Origin: Hemileia vastatrix | Lineage: Eukaryota > Basidiomycota > Pucciniomycetes > Pucciniales > Zaghouaniaceae | DNA length: 64,000 bases | Assembly (NCBI GenBank): GCA_030280995.1 | Contig: JASXTE010000017.1 | Location: 11,618,498 to 11,682,497, forward strand | Direction: 5' to 3' | In this document: one piece after another, positions 36,201 through 46,794 of the stretch | Position numbering within the stretch: the stretch's first letter is position 1 | How the letters are laid out: each line of letters begins with the position of its first letter | The notes under the pieces: generated by a model | Told to the model about the DNA's origin: nothing | The model's database searches: none | What the model saw: only the letters and a program-made list of their open reading frames with translations | Position numbers and translations under genes: made by a program

Positions 36201-36600
36201 AAGACATGAGAACCATGAGCAAAAACCACAGGGAAAGAGGTAATAGAGGCAACAATAGAATCCTTTTGTTAACTAGTCAACTGATCACGAAAAGAAGCGG
36301 TATTTATTTCATGTAATAAATCATCCATTTCAGTTGTTGTTCTACCTTTACACTGGATCAGTGAGTTACAAGATTTCAACAAATGCCCAGAAGTTCTAGG
36401 AGAGGAAATTTTTAATTTTCTTTTCCCATTCATTCCTAAGGTAAAGCAATTATTTTCTGGGTCCAGTTTCACACCAAACATGGTTAAAATATCATTTCCC
36501 ATAATAAACCAATTGCTTAAATTATCATTATTCATGACAACAAACTCACAAACAGCTCTGACAAAACCACCATTATATTTGAAGAATACAGAGGTTTTTT
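33229..36600 (-). pseudogene. Pol of element B (RT-RNase H-INT-chromodomain), few lesions
   Basis: RT in the open stretch 35300-36229: CLDGNKGYHQ (Asp about residue 124) and an intact YIDD (187-190), so both catalytic motifs are kept. RNase H: YTDASFIGLGAALHQ, TQLECLAVVWALE and TDCSAVKSL (34624-35343). Integrase: zinc region from GHFDLEKT to SCDSCQKSK, then DDE context NMDFVTGLP, ISDRDPKF and PQTDGLAERM (33697-34551). C-terminus: NLQGNHKLKDPF, AT-hook KRRGRPKK and chromodomain EYLLRYKNKSSEHDAWIPG. Lesions: TAA at 36599, TAA near 36266, one extra base near 35308, TGA near 34624 and TAA near 33694. Otherwise one continuous polyprotein with Gag. Confidence 0.92.
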
Positions 36601-39397
36601 ATTTGCCAATAGGAAATAAGGTAGAACCATACCCTCTCCATTTTTCAGAAGTTATAGGTAATAATTTACTCAAATATTCCTTATCCACTGAAGCCAAAGC
36701 TTTTTCAGATACTACACTTCCTCCAGCACCAGAATCAAGAACTACATCAAAATTTTTACCATTAATGATAAAAGGTGTCTTTAAAGGGGATATAGGAATA
36801 GAATTGTTAGTATTATCTTTAATTATCTCAGCATTTTCTACTGAAGATAAATTCAATACACAATCTTCAGATATATTATTTAAATAATGGACATCATGTT
36901 CCAACATTAAAACATCTTTAACAGATTCATTGTCATAGGAGATATTACTTTCACATTCACTGGAAGAATTATTGACATCAAGTTCAACTTCATCAGTGTC
37001 TTCATTTTGTTCAACAAGATGAATTTTCTTGTCACAAACATGACCCTTCTGCCACGGTTTGTTACACTTATAACAAGTATTTGTTGCATATTTTTTAGGT
37101 TCAACTGGGGCAGAGGGTTTACCAGATTTTTCTGGGAGCTTTGTAGAAGGTTTATTCTGATCATTATAAGATTTACCAAGGTAATTCTTTGGTTCATATC
37201 TATGGTTGAGAAGTACCTCATTACAGATATTATTGAAAGAAGAATTTTCCCTTACATGTTCAGTTCTAGCCACAATCAAATCCCTAAGAGAATTTGGTAA
37301 TTTATACAAGATTTTATCTCTCCAAATATCATAATCCATCTTTGGATCAATTGCTCTAAGGATTTTAGTTATTTTCATCAGAAAAACAATGGGCTTTTCA
37401 ACAGAGGAGGATACATATCTAGTATTCTCATACAGTCTCTGCTGAGCTAACCTGAATTTTGAACCACCAAACTGATTCTCAATCAAGGATTTCCAATCAT
37501 TCCATGTATAATGATTGTTGTCTAAAAGAACAGATTCATACCACATCAAGGCTACATTGGAAAATAAAGAAATTAGCTTTGAAACAATTTCCTCATCAGG
37601 TAGTTTATAAGATCTCTTTAAAGTATCAATTCTTTGGATAAAGTGTTGCCAATCAGAGGAAGAATCACCATCAAAGGTAGGATATTGGTCTAACTTAGGC
37701 CAATTTTTCTGACTACTGGGATGGTCCACTTTTTGGTTTGAATTATTCATTATTAATAATTCCTGAAGTTTAGCCAGGTGTTCAGAAATTTCATTATTTA
37801 CAGAAACAGCTGGTGCATGACCATCACAAGATTTTTTGCTAGTAGCAAAAGATTTTACAGACTCATTTTCAGTTTGTTTAATGGTTGAAATATGAGGAAG
37901 AAAGGATGAACTTTGCTCAGGATTTTTCCCTTTATTTTTATGCAGCTTATTGACAGAAATCTCATTTAATTCATTATTGATGGTTAAGGTTGAGAACTTT
38001 TCCTGCAGGTCAGACACATAGTTTCTTATTCTTGGAATTTCAGACATCTGGTCATTTACTTTTGCAAGAGATAGAACATTTCTGTCCTCAGAAACTGAGT
38101 GTTTGGTACTTAGTGCATGGAAATCATTTTTTAGCTTTTTAAACTCATTTTGCAGAGATTTTATTTCATTTTTGAATGAATAATTTTCTTCAATAAGGGG
38201 TTTCAATTCACTCAAGGTCTTATGTAGATTGATATTTCTATCTGAGATAGCTCTATGGTCACTTCTTATTTGTTTTTGTTGACTAAGAACAATATTCAAG
38301 GTTTCTTTGATTTTTAAATAAGCTGTATCTTGTACAGAAGAAGTCACTTTACATTGAAAGTGTAAGTTATTTAATCTATCATTTTCATGGATTAACACAT
38401 CTCTCACATGTTTGTCTTTCACAAAATTAAAATCAAGGGTATCTTTCAATATTTCCTCAGAAGTTTTTTCAATTAAGGTATAGATTTCAGGGGGAACAGA
38501 ATCATTTTTAATTGCAAGAGAAGGATTAATTAAAGATGTAGAAGTTAAATGTAAAGGTTCATCAAATGACAATTTGCTAATTACATCAATAGGGCTACTA
38601 GTTACAGGAAGCTGTCTTTTAACAGGTTTAACTGTTCTTTCACCATGTTCAATAATATTACCTGCAGAAGAAGATTTATTAGAAAACATACCCAGGTGAC
38701 TATCAACCAAATTACTTACCATGGCAGAGGAGGAAACTTCCCCTGGGACTGGGTTTGGGATTGTGCTTGGGCTTTCTTTCTCCTGCCTTGTTGGTAGGGA
38801 TGAGGAGGTGGATGGAAATTGGGTGTTCTGGATGGGCCAGGCTGATGATGAGGAGGGTGTTGCAAATTCTGTTGGTAGTGACTCATTAGATAATCCCATT
38901 TCCATTGCTCTACTTCCATAGTATTTGGATTTTGGATGGTTGAGCTGGGTGGCTGTGAAGGTTGAGCCTGAAAATGAGGCTGATTGGGAGGCAACTGAGG
39001 AGGGGCCTGGGCCTGAATCTGGTTCCTGAGTTCTTGAACCTGATCCCACAAGGTGTCTACCTTTGCTTTGTACGTCATATTTTCTGTCTTCAACTCTTTT
39101 ATATGACTGGAAAGGTTGCTGATTTGTTGTGGCAGAGGAAGCTTTTTTATTTTGAATCCTTTTGGAAGACCTTCTTGAGGTACTAGAGGCTTTACTTCCT
39201 TCTGTGGTACTGGGGGAAGAGGGTTTGGTTTGTTTACATTTCCTGTCATTTCCACATCCTGCAGTATGTGAATTCTTTGTGTTAGCATAAGACTTTTTAT
39301 GTCCAACTTTAGAAGAACTTACAGTGTCAGCATCATAGTCAATTTCAATTTCATCCACTTGCATGTTATCCATTTTGTCAGCAAAATTGTTGGACAT
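36599..39397 (-). CDS. Gag-protease open frame of element B, 932 codons
   Basis: Single open frame. Residues 1-230 overlap ORF1 in another frame and are Ser/Thr/Lys-rich without a recognised domain, so translation of Gag may really begin further in, for example at the Met before FSNKSSSAGN. A long coiled coil (about 300-500) is followed by capsid (KLDQYPTFDGDSSSDWQHF, NVALMWYESVLLDN, IENQFGGSKFRLAQQRLYE; about 570-720), zinc knuckle CYKCNKPWQKGHVC (775-788) and protease with DSGAGGSV (Asp about 888). TAA ends it at PIGK where copy A has Tyr, so the stop is secondary and pol belongs to the same polyprotein. Confidence 0.88.
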   Translation of the reverse strand: MSNNFADKMDNMQVDEIEIDYDADTVSSSKVGHKKSYANTKNSHTAGCGNDRKCKQTKPSSPSTTEGSKASSTSRRSSKRIQNKKASSATTNQQPFQSYKRVEDRKYDVQSKGRHLVGSGSRTQEPDSGPGPSSVASQSASFSGSTFTATQLNHPKSKYYGSRAMEMGLSNESLPTEFATPSSSSAWPIQNTQFPSTSSSLPTRQEKESPSTIPNPVPGEVSSSAMVSNLVDSHLGMFSNKSSSAGNIIEHGERTVKPVKRQLPVTSSPIDVISKLSFDEPLHLTSTSLINPSLAIKNDSVPPEIYTLIEKTSEEILKDTLDFNFVKDKHVRDVLIHENDRLNNLHFQCKVTSSVQDTAYLKIKETLNIVLSQQKQIRSDHRAISDRNINLHKTLSELKPLIEENYSFKNEIKSLQNEFKKLKNDFHALSTKHSVSEDRNVLSLAKVNDQMSEIPRIRNYVSDLQEKFSTLTINNELNEISVNKLHKNKGKNPEQSSSFLPHISTIKQTENESVKSFATSKKSCDGHAPAVSVNNEISEHLAKLQELLIMNNSNQKVDHPSSQKNWPKLDQYPTFDGDSSSDWQHFIQRIDTLKRSYKLPDEEIVSKLISLFSNVALMWYESVLLDNNHYTWNDWKSLIENQFGGSKFRLAQQRLYENTRYVSSSVEKPIVFLMKITKILRAIDPKMDYDIWRDKILYKLPNSLRDLIVARTEHVRENSSFNNICNEVLLNHRYEPKNYLGKSYNDQNKPSTKLPEKSGKPSAPVEPKKYATNTCYKCNKPWQKGHVCDKKIHLVEQNEDTDEVELDVNNSSSECESNISYDNESVKDVLMLEHDVHYLNNISEDCVLNLSSVENAEIIKDNTNNSIPISPLKTPFIINGKNFDVVLDSGAGGSVVSEKALASVDKEYLSKLLPITSEKWRGYGSTLFPIGK
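38716..39397 (-). CDS. Spliced ORF1 of element B, intact (coiled coil, ends PPLPW), function unknown
   Basis: The cleanest example of the family's short first protein, about 205 residues. Exon 1 is 39323-39397 (25 codons, acidic, MDNMQVDEIEIDYD). The intron 39259-39322 has perfect GTAAGT, branch site GCTAAC and CTGCAG. Exon 2, 38716-39258, is in the +1 frame: DVEMTGN, PKGFKIKKLPLPQQ, a coiled coil (ISNLSSHIKELKTENMTYKA), Pro/Gln repeats, VEQWKWDYLMSHYQQN, GRRKKAQ and KFPPLPW-stop. Against A it differs mainly by conservative changes and a Gln/Pro length change. Against G the ORF1 frame is clearly better kept than the overlapping Gag frame. Without splicing, the exon 1 frame runs into Gag instead, so intron retention could choose between the two products. 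Confidence 0.78.
39259..39322 (-). other. ORF1 intron of element B
   Basis: 64 nt: GTAAGT donor, GCTAAC branch site 20-25 nt before the acceptor, CTGCAG acceptor. Counterparts: A 4255-4309 (55 nt), G 54927-54984 (58 nt), H 44085-44142 (58 nt). All are 1 modulo 3, so both reading frames stay aligned. Confidence 0.8.
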
Positions 39398-40081
39398 ACT
39401 AGTGGGAAGATTTTAATTTACTTCTTATTTTTAAAAAAAATAATAAAAGTTAGTTAATAATTGCTCCAAATAATAAAAAAAAACTTATTAATTAAATTAT
39501 AGAAAAAAAATTTTCAATATAAAGTAATAATTATAAAAAATTAATTTTTAAAAAATGGATTGCAAGGGTAAATTGGGAATAAACAATCAAGTTAATTCAA
39601 CCAATTAATTACCAATATTAAATATGGAAATATATTTGGTACTAAGCACAAAGTACTTTTAAGTCAACCAAAATTAACAATAATTAATAATAAAAAAAAT
39701 TAAATTAATAATTCAATTTGTATTAATAAAAAATGTCAATTCTTCTAGGCCTAAGAGGATTTAACACTCTATAATGGTCAACTAGGAAAAAAAAATTTAA
39801 TAATTGAACACTTACACTCAGTGAATCAGCAATTAAGCCACAATCACTGTTATTGCAGTAAAAATATAGTAATATGAGTGAGAGGTGCAAAGGTGAACTT
39901 ACTATAGTGATCGAAAAATATCTTCAAAACAATATAAGAATTAATATAATATAAACCTAAGAAATCGAACCCAAGTTCGAAACACAGTCGCGGCAAAAGT
40001 TTTGTTTTTTGCTAGGTGGTCCGTGCGTTTGTCGTTCGTCGCCAGGCTCGATCGTCGTCGTCGTTTGGAAAGGTCCCCAGT
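39398..40081 (-). other. Leader of element B
   Basis: Next to the LTR, ACTGGGGACCTTTCC gives a likely primer-binding site TGGGGACC two bases in. A CGA/CGT-rich stretch follows (40020-40070), then the hairpin TCGAACTTGGGTTCGA (39965-39980 on this strand), identical to that of A. The rest is AT-rich with scattered GTTGAC words. No ORF. Confidence 0.65.
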
Positions 40082-42716
40082 TGTTGGTCAGTCGTCTAGA
40101 AGAAGGTAAGGAAAAGTGGAGAAAAGGAGGAGGACAAGGGAAAAAAAAATAAAAGAAATAAACTGTAATATATTATTTAATTTATTTAAAAGAAAAACAA
40201 TGGCGAGTAACTTGAGAGATGACAAAAATTTAGGCTTTATTAATAATAATATTATTTAAGGTAAGGGTTCTGCGCCGCAAACACTTTTAATTACTATCAG
40301 ACTTAAAGAAACCTTCAAATTGTTATATATAATTTTAATTAGAATTGTATTACTAACAAAAAGAATATAAACGTAATATAAAATTGTATTTAATTTGTTG
40401 AGTGTATAATAAGTGATGAGGCTACAGGGGATTATCCAAGGCCCTTTTATAGGCAATGGGTCCTCTGAAGCGCCACTATATTTGTAAATACAATAATTAG
40501 AATAGAATAAAACAAGTATATCAAAGAGTAAGTGAAACATAACAATGTAGAGAAAAATATGAAACAAATAATTAAAACCCCAATTAAGAATCCAATTTTC
40601 CCGCCATTAATTCCCAAATCAGTAAGTAAAAATAGTGAATAACTAAACAAGACTGGAACATAGGAACTGTCAGGCTAAGGTCAAGTACAAGGACGTGAAC
40701 TAGCTTGAATGGTCAGTTGTCTAGAAGATTTTAATGGTCCTATATGAATACTGTAATATTAATCCACTAAGTTGTAAAATAAAATCAAATATAAAGGTCT
40801 CAGTAATATAATTCTCACTATTCTTATATATGGCTTACAATCTTTGTAGTTGGTAGAAAAATAGATTATATAATTCAGATACTATTCAAAAGTCTTATAA
40901 AAGTACTAATTGATATGTATTGTAATTTATTTGGTTATATTGGTTAAATTGTAATGATAAAGAATGTAGAAACAAGACCCAAAAACCTCCTCCTTTTATA
41001 CACACTGAGTTCCCCAATAAATCCCTTGATATACCATCCAATACACAGTTAATGACGCCTCAAAACAACTAATAGACCTTCCCATCAACATCCCTAGTGA
41101 CCCATGACATAATTAGACAAGTAACAACCGCCAAAATACTGTAGTAATAAGGGAGATCCATCAAAATTAAAGAAAAAGACAAAAAGAGAGTATATGTGTA
41201 TAAAACAATGATATAAAAGACTAAAGGGGACTTTTTAAGGTTAATAATATCTTAATAATAAGGGGGATTTACTGTAGAAATAATGGGGCTAATCCTGACA
41301 TTATACTACGTGAAATTCCCATTCAAAAATAACCAAAATTGACTGAGAAACCACCCAAAAACTTAAAAAAGAGCATGAGATGTGGGGTAACTACATGCAG
41401 TTCTTGGAAGGCGCTTGCACAGGTAAATCCTTGACTAAAATTAGGCGAATTTAAGCGTGGTGATGAAATAAAGTGCCAAGAGTGAGGTTATTAATGAAAT
41501 TAGTGCATATAAACAAGGTCAATGCATTATTAATTAAGCTAGGACACTAAATAAGCACCTGTCGCCTATTTTAGTGTGTTTCCCCACAGTGGGCGTAGAA
41601 TGTGGGGTAATTATAGTGTGAAAAAGCTAACTTTGCTAAAAATGAAGCTATTCACACGGGAAAAATGCAGGCAGTATGTGGCCAGTACACAGAAGCCATT
41701 TCTGGCATAAAAAACACCAAATTTGAAAAGTGTTATTTTTATGCATTTAAATAGCCAAATCAATATTCCTAAATGAGACAAATTGATCTGTCAAAGCGCA
41801 TTTTTGATATTCTCAAATTTATAGCGCATATAGTCAACTTTTAAGTGAAATAAAGCACATTTCTTGTTTTTCGCATTAAACAATGAATATAACAGCTTTA
41901 AGTGTACTTAAAAATAATGTAGCCTTATACTTAAGGTTCTTAAGATTATCCTAACATATTCCAACTTAACATTAAGTACATAAGACCTATAAAAGGTGGA
42001 TATATGCGTGTATATAAGGTGTTATAATGGCATTTTTTGTGTATTATCATAATTTTACTTATGTATACTATTTGTGTACTCTTATTTATTGTTCCCATGT
42101 ATAGTTCATGTGTTTAACATAATTTATAATCACTTTTTACTCAGTCCTGGAGATATACAGGCTGACAGGAACTAAGAGAAAAATAATTCCAAACAGATGG
42201 TACAGTCTGATTTAAGGATATTTTAAGTGAAACAAAAAATACTTTGACGCAACAAAACATGTAATTAATCTCAATTTAGTATAAATTAATTAATTGGTTT
42301 TTCCTGACAAAATTAAGGGTCAAAAGAAGCGTCATTAATTATTGTTTAGTATTATATGAAAGGTGTTATTTAATATATAAATTTAAATAATTAATTTAAA
42401 TATATTATAAGTCAATTTTACACTTATAATTATAATATATGTTTTTCAATTAATTAAATATAAATTTATAATTATTAAATACATAAAAATGCGCCATTAT
42501 TTGTAGAATATACTATATTATGTTCAATTTAAATGTATATAAAAATTTATATAACCAATAAAATTAATATAACACTTGTATATAATAAAATACTTATATA
42601 ATTTTATTATGCAATAAAATATTAATTTATATTCATTAAATACAATTCTTACCCACTCTTTCAGGTTCTATAAGTTACATATAATTTACTGGACTCCTGG
42701 AATAGCCTGGCTGACA
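40082..42716 (-). repeat. 5' LTR of element B, interrupted by E
   Basis: LTR parts 40082-40667 and 42173-42716. GGAAC is duplicated at 40663-40667 and 42168-42172. Ends TGACCAACA on the minus strand. Confidence 0.92.
40668..42167 (-). mobile_element. Solo LTR E, 1500 bp
   Basis: TGTCAG...CTGACA ends with a perfect GGAAC duplication and no coding region. On the minus strand it starts TGTCAGCCTGTATATCTCC and, about 60 bp before its end, carries TTCTAGACAACTGACCA, the same word that closes the LTRs of A, B and C. It is therefore a solo LTR of a related family in minus orientation. Internal GTGTGGGGTAA words recur (around 41380, 41600). Confidence 0.75.
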
Positions 42717-42721
42717 ATTGT

Positions 42722-43595
42722 GCAGTAATCCCATTGTTTAATCCTTCTGTTGAATATACTGGTACATCATTAATTTTTGTTGGAAACTCAGTGGTATCAA
42801 CAGGCATTTCTGAATCTAATTCTACTTTAGATGAACTAGCAACAGGTAAACTTGGCGCATCCTGTACCATATGTTCTTTCAAAGAAATTTCAGAATATTT
42901 CTGATCATTAAACAATGAATTAAATTTTTCTTCAATGGTTGTTAGTCTGGTTTTCACTCTTGGAAGACTAGATAAACTCTCATTGATTGTTGCAAAAGAT
43001 AACTTTGTTTTATTTTGAAAATATGAATAATGATCACTCAATCTTTTCAGGTTTATCTTATCTACCTCTAGCTCCTAGCAACAGGCAGACACAGTATCTT
43101 GTAGTTTAGACAAATCATTTTTGATATTTTGCCATAAAGCAACTTTCTTTTTATGGGTTGCTTTGTAATGAAACAAATCATCAGAAACTCTCTGTAACTC
43201 ACTCCTTAATGCATGATAGCCCTGTTCAGTTAACAAACCATTATATTTCTGAGTTAATTGCATGTTGTTAATGATATGATTTTGTTTAGAAATAATATCT
43301 CTCAAATATTTATCATTAATTTTTGCTACATCTGGAGTGTTTCTCAATAAAGAAACAGAGTAACTTTCCAGATTCTCATAAAACTCAGGCTCAAGTGTTT
43401 CATCAATAATAGCCATATCAGTATTTATCATTGAAGTAGAAATTAAAACTAAAGGATTAGATACATTTGAAAATTGAGTGATTTATCTACTCTTATCAAC
43501 CTCCACTGGTCTCATAGTTTCATCCCTTCTGCCAGAATTACCTGAAGGAAATGGATCAGTAACAAGAAATGGTACTTGAGATTCAATATAGGGAC
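42722..43595 (-). pseudogene. Gag of element H, N-terminal coiled-coil part
   Basis: Minus-strand frames give SPYIESQVPFLVTDPFPSGNS, then a long helical region (DMAIIDETLEPEFYENLESYSV, NDKYLRDIISKQNHIINNMQL, LSKLQDT) and NGITAQL, up to the B insertion. The whole matches G at 55490-56370. Stops at about 43483, 43432 and 43075 break it. Confidence 0.8.
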
Positions 43596-44214
43596 TTACC
43601 AAGGCTTGGGAAAGATCTGAATATTGTTTTTTCTTTTTCAGCCTCCTTGATAAGGGTGAGGATGTGCTGGGTTGAATTGACTGGGTCTTGACAGACCTGC
43701 CTGAGTTATTTGAGGTTGCTGCTGTTGAGACAGATACTCCCACTGGGTTTTTAAACAATTCCACTTCCACTTTTACACTTCCACCTTTTCTGGTTGCTGT
43801 GGAGCCAATTGTGGAAGATCCCTGGGGGGGGGAGGTCTCCTCTTCTCTTGAAGAAAGGCATCTATTTTTCTTAAATTTTCTTTTAGTGAGTCTATTCTTG
43901 CTCTCAGTCTTAAAGTCTCTGTCCTCAGTTCCTTTATGTGAGTGGATAGGTTCTTTACTTGCTGAGGTAAAGACATTTTTTTTATTTTGAAGCCTTTGGG
44001 AAGTCCTTCTGGGGGGTTGATTGAAGGCTTTTGTTCCTGGGCATTTGTCTCTACCAGAATCTCCACTTCCTCCATCTCCACATCCTGATTAGTTCAATGA
44101 TCTATTAATTTGAGCCAATTTTGTAGTTAAAGGAGAGCTCACAGAAGTAGCCTCATCATAATCAATCAGATCCAATTCTTCTTCACGTGCAGCAGAAAAA
44201 CCTTGGTCAGTCAT
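43596..44214 (-). pseudogene. Spliced ORF1 of element H, decayed
   Basis: Exon 1 is 44143-44214 (24 codons, MTDQGFSAA, acidic). The intron 44085-44142 has GTGAGC, CTAAT and CAG. Exon 2 is 43596-44084 with DVEMEEVE, PKGFKIKKMSLPQQ, a coiled coil (HIKELRTETLRLRARIDSLK), Pro-rich, WEYLSQQQ, HPHPYQGG and FPKPW-stop. Two stops (TAA near 43770 and TGA near 43640) break the frame, yet its motifs stay readable through them. The exon 1 frame meets TAA inside the intron, so only splicing could have made use of exon 1. Confidence 0.72.
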
Positions 44215-45047
44215 TGTTTTAAATTTAACCTGAAGTGAGGGAAGGAAACAATAAGATGAATTAGTTATATTTTTTCTTTTAAAAGAAAAATAATAATAAA
44301 AATAAAATAAAATTCTTCAGGACAAAAATCAACTGAAAATAATAATCAATTATTTATTAATTCAAAATAATCTTATAACCAAGATTAAAAGAAATCAACT
44401 GAAGAAATAAAATTAAATTTTAATTAAAAAATTAATTTATGATAATTATCAGGATTTAAATCAACCAAAAGATATTTAATTACCAGGACTTAATGTCAAC
44501 TGAAATAATTTAATATAATTTATTTTTTTATTAATTATTAAAATTTTATTGTCAGGACAATTTTTCAACTGGAACAAAATTTTTTTTAATTTATCAGGAA
44601 AAATTCAACTTAAAAATATAATTAATTTAAAAAAAATTTATTACTTCTAGGACTAAGAACACAATTTCTCTGTCTTTGTCAACTAGGAAAATATTTAAAA
44701 ATAAATTTCAATTTACCAGACACCTCCCCCTGTAAAATGAGCAAATCAATGCCACTTAAAGAGTGCTGAGTAAAAGGAAATACTTTGAGTATGAAGAGTG
44801 CAAAGTGACCCACGAATAGTAATTAATAATAATTAAAATGATAATATATGACTATAGTCAATATATAAGCCTAAGTTTTGAAGTGCGGTTCAAATCCCGT
44901 TCGCAGAAAAAAAATAAGTCACTTGATTGATGACGTTTGTGGTTTTTGTCGTCCACTCGTCCTTATAGGTACCTCAATGGCAATGGTCCCTTGGTCTCCG
45001 GCCTCAAGATAACAATGCGCCGTTGACAATTTGGAAAGGCCGCCAAC
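44215..45047 (-). other. Leader of element H with tandem array
   Basis: 44300-44710 repeats the word GTTGA...GTCCTGATAAT (minus strand) about ten times; the same array is in G. GGGATTTGAACCGC near 44890 matches the complement of a tRNA B box. The end next to 45048 reads GTTGGCGGCCTTTCC on the minus strand, homologous to the leader starts of B and C, with TGGCGGCC as likely primer site. Confidence 0.6.
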
Positions 45048-46153
45048 TGTCGGTGTAGAAAATCCTATAGTACTAGCTATAGGCCTTGACCAAGGGATTT
45101 GGAGAAAAACCAGAGAGAAAATCCCCTGTCCCTTTAGAAAAATAGAGAGAGATTTACTTGCTAAAGTAAGTTGGTTCCTGTTTTGCTAAAGACCCCTTTT
45201 AAACACACTTGACTGCTTGATGAGCCAAAAAAGTAGTCACCAGATAGACTACCAGACCAAAGAACTGAAATGTAGAACAAAGTCCACACCAGAGACAGCA
45301 ATAATACTTGCTATAGCTTGCAAGACTATAACAGAGAAAACAGTTGCCAAAGTTAAGTTAAATGAAGAACTTACTTGCAACAAACACAGCCAATTGTGGC
45401 CAGAAAACAGTGAAAACTGAGTGAGGAACAATGAGATCACCTCCAGATGGTTGTATGATGATTAAGGTTGCCCCAAACTGTCTTATTCCCTATATACACA
45501 CAGTCCACTAACTAAGAGCCCATGCACACCCACCAATCTGGTGCCTGTACCTGCCAAATTGCATAAAAAACCCTCCTGGAGCGCTCCCCAACCTCCTAAA
45601 ACAGAGACGGGCGGGCCGCCCGACGTCGGAGATGCCGCCTGAAGCGGCCCGGCCTCCCTGAAGCCAGAAAACCAATAAAAACCACTAATCTACTTAGAAA
45701 AATTAACTACAACTACTAAAACCTTTAAAACACGGAATTTCACTATAACAACATTGAGACATGAAATATAGAGAAAAATTAGCTCTATCAAATGGTACTA
45801 AGCACTTAACCCTAAGACTTAAGGTTAGCCCGTAAAACACAAAAAACAAAATTAAACAGCAATCTTTTATAAATGAAAAATGAGGAAATGAACCCTTAAA
45901 ACTCAGAATATGAAAAATGTCTACAAGACATAAAATATAGAGAAAAACCAGGGCTATCCAATGATAGTACCCACATACCCACAGACCCAATATCCATGGA
46001 ATAAAACCAGAAAAATACCAAATTCCTTAACAGATGTCAATTAAGACTTGCACAAACAGCGCCAAATCACACAACAAAGGCCCGTGCCAATGTTGGAAGA
46101 CCACATCCTCCCTCCAATTGAGAATGTCTGCATTCTTTCTTCATCCAACCACC
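45048..46153. other. Start of unit K: LTR-like end and GC-rich patch
   Basis: Begins TGTCGGTGTAG exactly at the leader boundary of H, as an LTR end would, but does not match the LTR of H. 45609-45629 holds GGGCGGGCCGCCCGACGTCG, a CpG-dense block whose inverse copy lies at 47905-47925. No convincing gene; frames on both strands are short. Confidence 0.45.
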
Positions 46154-46794
46154 ATGTTTAACCTCCTTTCCAAATCTGCCTCTGAAATGGGCCCCTGCCA
46201 ATACTGCATCAACAATAATTTAATCTGCGCCATAACACCACCTGTTCATCCATACAGAACGTCCTGCAATGTCTGCCACTCCAGAAAGAAGACCTGCCAC
46301 AGACCTGGTCCACTTTCTTCTACAACAGATTCACCTCCGCCTCAACCTGGTCCTTCTTCTGCCAGCACCAAAATATCTAGGCCATCCATCCTGATACCCA
46401 GATTAATCAAAAGGCTCCACCCTTCCCAGAAGAGTGCCACAACCCATAAAGCAACTAGTTCCCCCATCCCTGGTCCATCTGATGGTAAAGAACATTCATT
46501 CCTTCCTTCAACTTTAAAACTGATAACATCTCAGTTCCTTCCTCTTCTGATAGTGATGATAAAAATGTAGGATCCATTGCACCACCAAAACCAATGCACT
46601 TGCCCACTATCAAGGCCAAGTTCCAACAACACACATCTCAACAGAAACAACTTCTGCTTCACTATTTCCAATCCACTCCTGCTAGAGATCCACAGGGCAT
46701 TGAGAACAGAAGACACCTCATTCACCAGTTCAAGGCTAATTCTGAACACTTCATTTCATCTCTTGATTCACTCTGTAATTCCACTAGTACTTGA
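46154..46794 (+). CDS. Zn2Cys6-like gene 1 of unit K, two exons
   Basis: About 196 residues: exon 1 46154-46484 (ACCATG start context), a 50-nt intron 46485-46534 (GTAAAG, CTGATAAC, CTCAG) and exon 2 46535-46794. Cysteines near the N-terminus follow C-x2-C-x6-C-x12-C-x2-C-x6-C (CQYC...CNVC...CHRPG), the spacing of fungal Zn2Cys6 binuclear clusters, with basic residues before the last Cys. A Pro/Ser-rich linker follows, then a helical end (KAKFQQHTSQQKQLLLHYFQ). DNA or RNA binding is inferred from the cluster. It lies on the strand opposite to the K pol and upstream of a similar gene. An upstream ATG at 46034 is open too. Confidence 0.6.

Larger units (their letters stand above)
32066..42716 (-). 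mobile_element. Ty3/gypsy chromovirus B, best-preserved copy
   Basis: Flanked by ATTGT on both sides, inside gag of H. 3' LTR 32066-33195 and 5' LTR 40082-42716; without the E insertion and its duplicate the latter is 1130 bp, the same as the former. Interior 33196-40081 carries leader, ORF1, Gag-protease and pol with four stops and one frameshift. The LTRs differ at only scattered bases, so B is the youngest full element here. Confidence 0.93.

Noticed and set aside
40668..42167. E as an autonomous DNA transposon
   Set aside because: 5-bp duplication, TGTCAG/CTGACA ends and an internal LTR-end word fit a solo LTR; there is no transposase.
32066..42716. Endogenous pararetrovirus or retrovirus with envelope
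   Set aside because: Domain order with integrase, chromodomain and paired LTRs is that of a Ty3/gypsy chromovirus, and no envelope or movement-protein frame is seen.
44880..44900. tRNA gene suggested by a B-box-like GGTTCAAATCC
   Set aside because: No A box, acceptor stem or cloverleaf can be built around it; it lies in a retrotransposon leader.
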